The translations under genes and the position numbers were made by a program. The notes under the pieces were generated by a model. The model did not search any database, was not told the origin of the DNA, and saw only the letters and a list, made by a program, of their open reading frames with translations. A stretch of 21,883 nt of DNA from a candidate division WWE3 bacterium CG_4_9_14_3_um_filter_43_9. Its GTDB lineage: Bacteria; Patescibacteriota; CPR3; GCA-002780085. The stretch's first letter is position 1; each line of letters opens with the position of its first letter. The DNA lies in assembly GCA_002791435.1 (NCBI GenBank), contig PFXB01000053.1:825-22707 (forward strand), in the 5' to 3' direction. Below are positions 1-6,073 of the stretch, one piece after another.

Positions 1-176
1 TTAAAAAAGAGAATATCATTGTCAGCCGCGGCAACGGTAACAGCAATTTTGGGTTGGATGACACTTTCGTGAGGATTGCAATCGGCAACCAAGAACAGAT
101 GGAAAAAGTGAGGCAAGTGATAGCTGATTTTAAAGTAAAATTCCCTGCAATTTATCACTGTAGCGGAAACCTTTAG
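1..176 (+). CDS. PLP-dependent aminotransferase, C-terminal fragment (HisC-like)
   Basis: An open frame enters from the left edge (first full codon at 3) and stops at TAG 174-176, giving about 57 residues. The segment GLDDTFVRIAIGNQEQMEKV followed by RQVIADFK resembles the last strand and helix of fold-type I aminotransferases of the histidinol-phosphate/threonine-phosphate decarboxylase group, where an LR(V/I)(T/S)(V/I)G stretch precedes the final helix. The catalytic lysine and PLP-binding residues lie upstream of the window, so the substrate cannot be read. After the helix, the last roughly 13 residues (to CSGNL) look non-conserved. The final codons are contributed by a family A repeat that starts at 160, so the native stop has probably been replaced. 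Family assignment is moderate, exact function is inference. Confidence 0.6.
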   Translation, partial: KKENIIVSRGNGNSNFGLDDTFVRIAIGNQEQMEKVRQVIADFKVKFPAIYHCSGNL

Positions 177-221
177 GTTTCCATTTTCTCGGATCATGGC
201 GATTCTTGCGGTCGCCGCTAC
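160..221 (+). repeat. Family A repeat, copy 1 (double-arm palindromic element)
   Basis: The element starts GTAGCGG (160-166) and ends CCGCTAC (215-221), which are perfect terminal inverted repeats. Inside are arm 1, GGAAACCTTTAGGTTTCC (165-182), and arm 2, GGCGAT...GTCGCC (198-216). The outer stem plus two arms would make a three-way junction. The right flank AGTCTCCTTCCTT recurs after the copy at 7749-7808. No transposase is nearby, so it would be a non-autonomous, MITE-like or REP-like element (inference). Confidence 0.75.
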
Positions 222-325
222 AGAGTCTCCTTCCTTCGGAATCCCGCATCCCGCCGATCCGCCGATTCGGCGGGTGGGATAACAAGAAAACGTGGTTGAA
301 AATCACTTCTTCCCCAAAGAGAGAC
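177..325. other. Intergenic space with palindromic repeat
   Basis: This stretch holds the rest of family A copy 1 and then a nested palindrome: ATCCC...GGGAT arms around the hairpin CCGCCGATTCGGCGG at 259-273. The same CCGATTCGG hairpin core recurs near 1594 and 2182. I see no gene here; the antisense reading frame across it is repeat-derived. Confidence 0.6.
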
Positions 326-362
326 TTGACAAACATTAGCAGATAAATATAATTAGTGCTAG
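326..362 (+). promoter_or_regulatory. hrcA promoter with overlapping CIRCE-like operator
   Basis: A consensus sigma70-type promoter is visible: TTGACA at 326-331, a 16-nt spacer, and TATAAT at 348-353. Overlapping it is a 9-9-9 arrangement, TTAGCAGAT (336-344), nine bases, TAGTGCTAG (354-362). It matches the CIRCE consensus TTAGCACTC-N9-GAGTGCTAA at 13 of 18 arm positions, with the nine-base spacer falling exactly over the -10 box. HrcA binding there would block RNA polymerase, the classic autoregulation of hrcA operons. The inner three bases of each arm are degenerate, so operator identity is likely but not certain. Confidence 0.7.
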
Positions 363-395
363 ATATAAGTGAGATTTTAGTAAGGAGATCTTGCC

Positions 396-1124
396 ATGAC
401 CGATCTTTCCGAAAGACAGATTGCACTGCTCGGGGCTATCATCAAGGAATATGTTGAAACGGCTGAACCGGTTGGATCTGAGGCTATTGTGCAAAAGTAC
501 AATCTTCAAGTATCGCCAGCTACAGTGCGCAATGAAATGGTTGAGTTGACCCGCAAAGGTTTTTTATCAAAACCTCACACTTCGGCGGGACGAATTCCAA
601 GCGCGATGGCCCTGCGGTTTTTTATCAAGGATTTAATGGAAGAAGAACGCATCCCGGTGGTCTCCGAAACTTCTTTGCGCCAGCGCCTCTGGGAGAAAAG
701 ATTTGAAAGGGAGAAGTTAATTCGCGAAGCGGTTGCAGTTTTAGCTGACAAGACCGGAGAGCTATCAATGGCGACCGTTGAGGAAGGCCCGGTTTATTAT
801 TCCGGCATCTCAAATATTTTGAACTACCCGGAATTTTACGATATTGATCTCACGAAATCCGTGCTTTCTCTTTTAGACCAGCACGAAATACTGCTCAATC
901 TATTTTCACGGGTAACAAGCGAAAGCCCGGTGCGAGTTTTAATTGGTGACGATTTGGGCATGCCAACTTTCGGCAACTGCAGCCTGGTTTATGCGCCCTA
1001 TGATCTGGGTAACATTTCCGGCAACTTGGGAGTTTTTGGTCCGTCACGCATGGATTATCCTCGTATTATTCCGTGGGTGAGATTTATCAGTGACCTGCTG
1101 TCCGAATTAAGCGGGAATTGGTAA
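396..1124 (+). CDS. hrcA: Heat-inducible transcription repressor HrcA (short form)
   Basis: HrcA represses chaperone operons by binding CIRCE and is itself controlled by chaperone availability. The N-terminal winged helix (residues about 1-75) is clear: LSERQ..LL.AII.EYVETAEPVGS, then SPATVRNEM..L...GFL..PHTSAGRIPS, the family hallmark that reads the operator. After it comes a helical linker (RFFIKDLMEEE) and a reduced C-terminal sensing/dimerisation part with the late motif IGDDLGMPTFGNCSLVYAPY. At 242 aa it is about 100 residues shorter than typical HrcA (about 340), so the inserted domain is probably trimmed. The start is supported by AAGGAG at 382-387, eight bases before ATG. It is the first gene of the hrcA-grpE-dnaK-dnaJ cluster and has a CIRCE-like site in its own promoter. 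Confidence 0.92.
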   Translation: MTDLSERQIALLGAIIKEYVETAEPVGSEAIVQKYNLQVSPATVRNEMVELTRKGFLSKPHTSAGRIPSAMALRFFIKDLMEEERIPVVSETSLRQRLWEKRFEREKLIREAVAVLADKTGELSMATVEEGPVYYSGISNILNYPEFYDIDLTKSVLSLLDQHEILLNLFSRVTSESPVRVLIGDDLGMPTFGNCSLVYAPYDLGNISGNLGVFGPSRMDYPRIIPWVRFISDLLSELSGNW

Positions 1125-1171
1125 GGTTCATTTGTTAATCTCAATCATTCAGATTTTAGTTTAAGCATTCA

Positions 1172-1498
1172 ATGAGCAATTATTTAAAACTAATAAAGTT
1201 AATTGTCGTTTTGGGAGTAGCGGCCACCCTGACCGTTACCAGCTTCAATTTTGCTAATTTTGAGCTCTTGAAAAATGGCGCGGCTTATGGAATTTGGCGC
1301 GGCTTTCCCTTGGGTTATTATTTTGCCGGAACTTTTGTCGATTGGAGTGGCGGCGGACCCTTTCCTTCCTGGCTGCCGCTATCCTTTTGGAAGATAGGCA
1401 ATTGGATTTTAGATTTTGCAATTTGGTTTATTTTGGCAGCCTCGATTTTATGGTTAATTGAATTCGGGTTAAAGAAATTGTTTAAGATTGAATGGTAA
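1172..1498 (+). CDS. Small two-helix membrane protein, unknown function
   Basis: This 108-aa protein has two obvious hydrophobic helices, residues about 7-30 (LIKLIVVLGVAATLTVTSF) and about 78-100 (WILDFAIWFILAASILWLI). Between them lies an aromatic, glycine-rich loop (GIWRGFPLGYYFAG, DWSGGGPFPSWLP). It ends in a short basic tail. No catalytic motif or known family was recognised. The ATG lacks a good SD sequence. It lies 47 nt after hrcA and before grpE, so it may be co-transcribed with the heat-shock genes, but nothing in the sequence ties it to chaperones. Length, codon usage and membrane pattern make it a credible gene. Confidence 0.65.
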   Translation: MSNYLKLIKLIVVLGVAATLTVTSFNFANFELLKNGAAYGIWRGFPLGYYFAGTFVDWSGGGPFPSWLPLSFWKIGNWILDFAIWFILAASILWLIEFGLKKLFKIEW

Positions 1499-1500
1499 AT

Positions 1501-1641
1501 AACAGTTCAAAATTCAAAAGTAAAAATTCAAAATTAAGGTCGTTCTCCATCAAAGTCGAACAATAGAATTACTCTTCGACTGGAGTCCTCCGATTCGGAG
1601 GACGAAATGGAGAAGTACCATAAAATAACTCAAAACTCAAA
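1501..1641. repeat. AAAGT-rich tract plus family B repeat copy 1 (core 1539-1618)
   Basis: Bases 1501-1538 are a degenerate run of TCAAAAGTAAAAAT-like units. Copy 1 of family B follows. It has the left end GTCGTTCTCCAT (1539-1550), the right end ATGGAGAAGTAC (1607-1618), a subterminal TCGAACAATA...CTCTTCGACTGG segment, and the hairpin GTCCTCCG-ATT-CGGAGGAC at 1585-1603. The tract resumes (ACTCAAAACTCAAA) right up to the grpE ATG. I see no promoter or SD sequence in it. Confidence 0.7.
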
Positions 1642-2112
1642 ATGCTTAAAATGAAGATCAAAAAAGAAGAAACACAGGAAATTGAAAGGCTCAAAAAAGA
1701 AAACCAAGAGTTTTTAAATCAACTCAAACGGGCGGTGGCGGATTACCGTAACCTCGAGGCGCGTGCCACCAAAGAGAGGACGGATTTCGTACGCCATGCC
1801 AATGAGGATTTGTTCTTGAAAATCTTGCCGCTTTTCGAAGACCTGGAAAAGGCAGCTACTCATTTCAAAGACCAAGCCTTAGAATTGATCGTCAACCAGT
1901 TTAAAAAGGTACTGGCGGAATATAAGATAGAAGAAATTGGGGCGGAAGGCGAAGACTTCGATCCCCACATCCATGATTGTATTGAGGTGGAAGAAGGTGG
2001 GGAGGGCAAGGTGACCAAAGTTTTGGGGAAAGGATATAAATTACAAGATAAGGTTATTCTGCCGGCCAAAGTGAAGGTCGGGAAAAAGCAAGCGGTAGAA
2101 ATTCAAAAGTAA
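1642..2112 (+). CDS. grpE: Nucleotide exchange factor GrpE
   Basis: GrpE is the DnaK co-chaperone that releases ADP so the Hsp70 cycle can turn over. The protein (156 aa) has the expected long N-terminal coiled coil (residues about 5-45, Lys/Glu-rich heptads), the conserved RAVADYRNLEARATKER segment, and FLKILPLFEDLEKAA. It also has the C-terminal beta-wing core, with FDPHIHDCIEVEE, GKVTKVLGKGYKL and VILPAKVKV. It lacks the long acidic N-terminal extension of some homologues. The ATG at 1642 and the in-frame ATG at 1651 both lack an SD sequence; the start lies in an A-rich repeat tract. It sits between hrcA and dnaK, the usual cluster order. Confidence 0.95.
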   Translation: MLKMKIKKEETQEIERLKKENQEFLNQLKRAVADYRNLEARATKERTDFVRHANEDLFLKILPLFEDLEKAATHFKDQALELIVNQFKKVLAEYKIEEIGAEGEDFDPHIHDCIEVEEGGEGKVTKVLGKGYKLQDKVILPAKVKVGKKQAVEIQK

Positions 2113-2300
2113 AAATGCAAAATTGTAGTTCTCGACTTACGCTCGAACAATAAGACAATGAACAGTAGTTCTTTCCGCCGATTCGGCGGATCGAACAATA
2201 GAATGATTATTCTTCGACTGCAATGGAGAAGTACAACTAAAAAGGCCAGTAGCTGGTAGCTAGAAGCCAATAGCTATTTACTTTTGCATTTTTAATTTTT
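2113..2300. repeat. Family B repeat copy 2 (2125-2234) in the grpE-dnaK gap
   Basis: The left end is GTAGTTCTC (2125-2133) and the right end is ATGGAGAAGTAC (2223-2234). A second internal left end, GTAGTTCTTTCC, occurs at 2166. The hairpin TCCGCCG-ATT-CGGCGGA lies at 2174-2190, here on the left of the TCGAACAATAGAAT...ATTCTTCGACTG segment rather than on the right as in copy 1. Downstream is a GCTAGAAGCC motif (near 2259) that recurs in the rpsO leader (near 18166). No CIRCE-like site was found before dnaK. Confidence 0.6.
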
Positions 2301-2316
2301 ATTTAAGGAGGTTTAT

Positions 2317-4227
2317 ATGGCAAAAATTATTGGAATTGACCTTGGTACCACCAACTCCTGCGTGGCCGTCATGGAGGGTGGGGCGCCGAAAGTCATTCAT
2401 TCCTCCGAAGGAGAAAATATCATTCCTTCGGTAGTTGACCCTATTAAAAACATCATGGGTCGGGTAGCTAAACGGCAAGCGGTGGTTAATCCCAAAAACA
2501 CCATTTTTTCGATTAAACGCTTAATGGGCAGAAAGTATAAAGACAAATCTGTCCAATTCGATATCAAATGGCTTCCTTACGACATCAAAGAAGGCAGAAA
2601 CGGCATGGCAGTGGTTGAGGCTGAAGGTCGGCAGTTTACACCGCAGGAAATTTCGGCCAAAATTTTACAGAAATGCAAAACCGATGCCGAGGCTTACCTT
2701 GGCGAAAAAGTTACAGAAGCGGTGATTACTGTTCCGGCCTATTTTGACGACAGCCAGCGCCAAGCCACCAAACAAGCCGGAGAAATTGCGGGACTAACGG
2801 TACAGCGCATCATCAACGAACCTACGGCCGCGGCCTTGGCTTATGGCTTGGACAAGAAAAAAGCGCAGACGATTGCGGTTTACGACTTGGGCGGCGGCAC
2901 TTTTGATATTTCGGTGCTGGAGCTCGGAGAGGGCGTTTACGAAGTCAAATCCACCAACGGGGATACCCATTTGGGCGGAGACGACTTTGATCAGTTGCTT
3001 ATCAACTTTCTGGCGGATGAATTCCAAAAGGAAAACGGGATTGACTTGCGTTCCGACCAGCAGGCCCTGCAGAGATTGCGCGATGCGGCTGAAAAAGCCA
3101 AGATCGAACTTTCTTCTTCGCAGGAAACGGATATTTCGGTGCCGTTTATTACCGCTAATACAGCCGGACCTAAACACCTTTCTTACAGGATGAGCCGTGC
3201 AAAATTGGAGCAGCTGGTCGGCGAATTAGTCGAAAAAACCATCGGACCTTGTAAGGCAGCCTTAAAAGACGCAGGTTTAGAAGTCAAAGATATTCACGAA
3301 GTGATCTTGGTGGGCGGGATGACCAGAATGCCGAAGGTCGTCGGGACTGTCAAGAAGTTTTTCGGCAAGGAGCCGCACAAGGGAATCAACCCGGATGAGG
3401 TGGTGGCGGTAGGCGCTGCCATCCAAGGCGGAGTTTTGGGCGGAGAAGTGAAAGACGTTTTGCTTTTAGACGTCACTCCCTTGACTCTGGGCATCGAAAC
3501 TTTGGGCGGGGTGAGGACTCCCTTAATTGAGCGCAATACCACTATTCCGACCTCCAAATCGCAGGTTTTTTCAACCGCCGCTGATAACCAAATGCAGGTG
3601 GAAATCAACGTTTTGCAAGGCGAGCGCGAAATGGCCGCGGATAACAAATCCCTGGGGAGATTCATTTTGGACGGCATTCCGCCGGCTCCACGCGGTATTC
3701 CTCAAATTGAAGTTTCGTTTGACATCGACGCCAACGGCATTTTAAATGTCTCGGCTCAAGACAAAGCCACCGGTAAAGAACAGAAAATTACCATCACCGG
3801 CTCGACCGGCCTGGCAGAGGATGAAGTCGAGAAGATGACCAAAGATGCCGAAGCTCACGCTGAGGAAGATAAACAGAAAAAGGAACAGATTGAAGCCAAA
3901 AATCTGGCTGACAGTCTTTGCTATTCAGCCGAAAGAAGTTTGCAAGACGCCGGGGACAAGGTGTCGGCTGAGGTTAAAAAGGAAGTCGAGGAAAAAGTCA
4001 AAGACTTGCGGGAGGTTCTCCAAACAGCTGAGGCCGAGGAATTAAAGCAAAAGACAGACGAGCTTTCGCAGGCTATCCAAAAAATCGGACAGGCAATGTA
4101 CCAAAAACAGCCGGGAGGTGAGAAAGCTTCCGGTTCAACCCAGGAAGAAGCCAAAACCGACGAGGGAAACGATGAATCTCAAGGCGGCAACGGCAAAGCC
4201 AAAGAAGGGGAAGTGGTTGAGGAGTAA
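2317..4227 (+). CDS. dnaK: Chaperone protein DnaK (Hsp70)
   Basis: DnaK is the ATP-dependent cytosolic chaperone that works with DnaJ and GrpE. At 636 aa it is full length. The nucleotide-binding domain shows IIGIDLGTTNSCVAVMEGG at residues about 4-22, the catalytic-region AYFDDSQRQATKQAG, NEPTAAALAYGLD, the phosphate-2 loop YDLGGGTFDISVLE, and GGMTRMP. The linker DVLLLDVTPLTLGIET leads into the substrate-binding domain (QVFSTAADNQ, SLGRFILDGIPPAPRG, FDIDANGILNVSAQDKATGK). The helical lid and a disordered Gly/Glu/Lys tail ending EGEVVEE follow, an ending like the acidic EEV-type tails that contact DnaJ. A strong SD sequence (AAGGAGG, 2305-2311) precedes the ATG. Its own CIRCE site is not visible, so control probably comes from hrcA read-through or another signal. 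Confidence 0.98.
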   Translation: MAKIIGIDLGTTNSCVAVMEGGAPKVIHSSEGENIIPSVVDPIKNIMGRVAKRQAVVNPKNTIFSIKRLMGRKYKDKSVQFDIKWLPYDIKEGRNGMAVVEAEGRQFTPQEISAKILQKCKTDAEAYLGEKVTEAVITVPAYFDDSQRQATKQAGEIAGLTVQRIINEPTAAALAYGLDKKKAQTIAVYDLGGGTFDISVLELGEGVYEVKSTNGDTHLGGDDFDQLLINFLADEFQKENGIDLRSDQQALQRLRDAAEKAKIELSSSQETDISVPFITANTAGPKHLSYRMSRAKLEQLVGELVEKTIGPCKAALKDAGLEVKDIHEVILVGGMTRMPKVVGTVKKFFGKEPHKGINPDEVVAVGAAIQGGVLGGEVKDVLLLDVTPLTLGIETLGGVRTPLIERNTTIPTSKSQVFSTAADNQMQVEINVLQGEREMAADNKSLGRFILDGIPPAPRGIPQIEVSFDIDANGILNVSAQDKATGKEQKITITGSTGLAEDEVEKMTKDAEAHAEEDKQKKEQIEAKNLADSLCYSAERSLQDAGDKVSAEVKKEVEEKVKDLREVLQTAEAEELKQKTDELSQAIQKIGQAMYQKQPGGEKASGSTQEEAKTDEGNDESQGGNGKAKEGEVVEE

Positions 4228-4253
4228 GTTTTCTGCAAGAAAAAATACTTGAC

Positions 4254-4280
4254 AAAGCCTCGGATTTTTTCCGGGGCTTT
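4254..4280 (+). terminator. Hairpin after dnaK, possible terminator
   Basis: The arms AAAGCCTCGG (4254-4263) and CCGGGGCTTT (4271-4280) pair over 10 bp with one G-U. The loop is T-rich and the hairpin starts 27 nt after the dnaK stop. A clean T-tract does not follow (GGTATTATTA), so intrinsic termination is only moderately supported. Confidence 0.45.
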
Positions 4281-4758
4281 GGTATTATTAAAGAAAAGTT
4301 AAAATTGAAAATTGAAACTTGAAAAAGAGCGTCATTGCGAGGAACGAAGCAATCTCTTACTTATTGGGTAAGCACTAAATCATAGATTCTAAGCTTCGAA
4401 TTCAAAGCTTAAATCAATTAAAATTCAAAAAACAGTTTCATCCCGCACGCCACCAGTGTCATCCCGCCCGCCCCCGCCTGCCGGCGAGGCAGGGAATCGG
4501 CGGGATGCGGGATCCCGTTGGAGAGTAGTAGGACGGACTGGATTCCCGATCAGGTCGGGAATGACACAGGAAAGAAGAGGAATGTAGCGGCGATTTTTAA
4601 ATCGCCATGGTTTAGCCCCTGGAAACCTGAAGGTTTCCGCTACGGAAGAACTTGCATGACGGTTGTCTCGTAGCGGCGAATGTGAGGATTGTTTCAGCAA
4701 AAAATCAAAGACAAGATACCTTCTCCAAAAGAGAGGGGATAGATTAAGGAGCATTCCA
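4281..4758. repeat. Repeat-packed dnaK-dnaJ intergenic space (family A copy 2 at 4584-4643)
   Basis: Several repeats are stacked here. First is CGTCATTGCGAGGAACGAAG (from about 4331), a motif I know as dispersed in many bacterial genomes. A GTCATCCCGC...GGATCCCG block (about 4457-4515) and ATTCCCGATCAGGTCGGGAAT (about 4541-4561) follow. Next comes family A in reverse orientation at 4584-4643, with arms GGCGATTT/AAATCGCC and GGAAACCT/AGGTTTCC, and then a partial second family A end (GTAGCGGC, 4670-4677). Bases 4584-4677 match 7715-7808 in inverted orientation. No gene was found in this stretch. Confidence 0.7.
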
Positions 4759-5934
4759 TTGGCCACCAAACGTGATTATTACGAAACTTTAGCTGTTGCC
4801 AAAAACGCCAGTAAAGAAGAGATTAAAAAAGCCTATCGGAAACTGGCTTTGCAATATCACCCGGATCGCAACAAAGGCCCTGAGGCTGAAAAGAAATTCA
4901 AAGAAGTCACCGAGGCCTATGAAATTTTATCAGACACCAAGAAGCGTCAGGCTTATGACCAATTTGGGCACGCGGCTTTTGACCAGGCCTCGGGTTTCCC
5001 GGGCGGAGGAGCCTACCAATATCGGACTTATACCGGGAAACCGGGGGCGGGATTCGATTCTGATTTCGGAGGTTTTTCGGACCCCTTTGAAATTTTTGAG
5101 CAATTTTTTGGCTCATCTTCCCCTTTTGATTTTGGAGAAAGGTCCGGCAGACGAAAAAGACAAAGTGCAGGTTCAAGACAGGGACAGGATTTGCGCTATG
5201 AGTTAAGCCTCTCTTTTTCCGAAGCGGCTCTGGGAACGGAAAAGGAAATCGCCTATCGTAGACTGGAAAAATGTCGGGTATGTGAAGGCAGCGGTGCGGC
5301 TGATACGTCGTCTGTCCAAACCTGTCCGTCTTGCGGCGGAAGCGGGCAGATGCAAAGGGTACAGCGTACGATTTTCGGCTCATTTGCGACGGTTGCTACC
5401 TGTTCCCGTTGTAACGGTGAGGGAAAGATTATTAAAAACTTATGTCCGGAGTGTCGCGGCAGAGGTGTTTTGGCTCAAAACCACCAGATGAAAGTTAAAA
5501 TCCCGGTCGGAGTTGCCAACGGCAGTCAAATCCGCTATGCCTCAGAAGGAGACGCCGGCGAACGGGGAGGAGGCTATGGAGATTTATACCTGCATCTCAA
5601 AGTGAGCGGGCACTCTTTCCTCAAGCGGGAAGGAGAAGATGTTTATCTTGAGATTCCGATTAGTTTTGCCCAAGCGGCCCTGGGGGATGTCGTAGAAGTG
5701 CCGACGATTAAGGAAACGGTTAAACTAAAAATTCCAGCCGGCACCCAAACCGGCACTCAGTTTAGACTGAAAGGAAAAGGGATACAAAGATTGCATAGTA
5801 CCGGTCGCGGCGATGAGTATGTGAAGGTGATCGTCAAAACCCCAAGCCGTTTAAGCAATCGGGGAAAAGAGTTATTCAATGAATTAAAAAAAGAAGAAAG
5901 CCCGGAAGCGTTTTGGAAAAAGTTTTTCGGGTGA
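4759..5934 (+). CDS. dnaJ: Chaperone protein DnaJ (Hsp40), TTG start
   Basis: DnaJ delivers substrates to DnaK and stimulates its ATPase. The J-domain spans residues about 6-70 (KRDYYETLAVAKNASKEEIK, HPD at 34-36), followed by a Gly/Phe-rich linker. The zinc region has four CxxCxGxG-type repeats (CRVCEGSG, CPSCGGSG, CSRCNGEG, CPECRGRG). The C-terminal substrate-binding domains include VKIPVGVANGSQIRYASEGD and LKIPAGTQTGTQFRLKGKGI. The start is chosen at TTG 4759 because the sequence then reads (M)ATKRDYYETL, as is typical. AAGGAG at 4746-4751 lies seven bases upstream. An upstream in-frame ATG at 4663 would add 32 residues encoded by repeat DNA. The product is 391 aa. It is separated from dnaK by a repeat block, so coupling to the rest of the cluster is uncertain. 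Confidence 0.96.
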   Translation: MATKRDYYETLAVAKNASKEEIKKAYRKLALQYHPDRNKGPEAEKKFKEVTEAYEILSDTKKRQAYDQFGHAAFDQASGFPGGGAYQYRTYTGKPGAGFDSDFGGFSDPFEIFEQFFGSSSPFDFGERSGRRKRQSAGSRQGQDLRYELSLSFSEAALGTEKEIAYRRLEKCRVCEGSGAADTSSVQTCPSCGGSGQMQRVQRTIFGSFATVATCSRCNGEGKIIKNLCPECRGRGVLAQNHQMKVKIPVGVANGSQIRYASEGDAGERGGGYGDLYLHLKVSGHSFLKREGEDVYLEIPISFAQAALGDVVEVPTIKETVKLKIPAGTQTGTQFRLKGKGIQRLHSTGRGDEYVKVIVKTPSRLSNRGKELFNELKKEESPEAFWKKFFG

Positions 5935-6008
5935 ATGGGCTGTCATCTTACTACCTTAGCTGGGGAGAGATTCCGTGGAAAAGGAGTGTTAAGTTGCAGT
6001 TGTCAGAC

Positions 6009-6038
6009 TGGACATTTGAAGTTGAAATTTGCTATGAT
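6009..6038 (+). promoter_or_regulatory. Promoter for the disordered/membrane protein pair
   Basis: TGGACA (6009-6014), an 18-nt spacer and TATGAT (6033-6038), with an extended -10 TGC directly before it (6030-6032). It lies 36 nt upstream of the ATG at 6074. The gene also has a strong SD sequence, AGAGGAG at 6062-6068. Confidence 0.6.
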
Positions 6039-6073
6039 AAAGTTTAAGTAAAACCTTCTATAGAGGAGATGCG

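Noticed and set aside
130..426. Open frame on the minus strand over the aminotransferase end and hrcA leader
   Set aside because: It covers palindromic repeats and the hrcA promoter, has no SD sequence and gives a low-complexity, repeat-derived peptide.
1539..2234. CRISPR-like array suggested by repeated TCGAACAATA segments
   Set aside because: Units are not regularly spaced and have terminal inverted repeats; no spacers or cas genes are present. They are dispersed MITE-like repeats.
2843..3193. Overlapping frames inside dnaK and other core genes
   Set aside because: They lie wholly within strongly conserved coding sequence in other frames and resemble no protein family; shadows of the real genes.
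4425..4769. Minus-strand frame of 114 aa between dnaK and dnaJ
   Set aside because: It consists almost wholly of stacked intergenic repeats (family A and GTCATCCCGC blocks); similar peptides arise from the same repeats elsewhere, such as 7683-7886.
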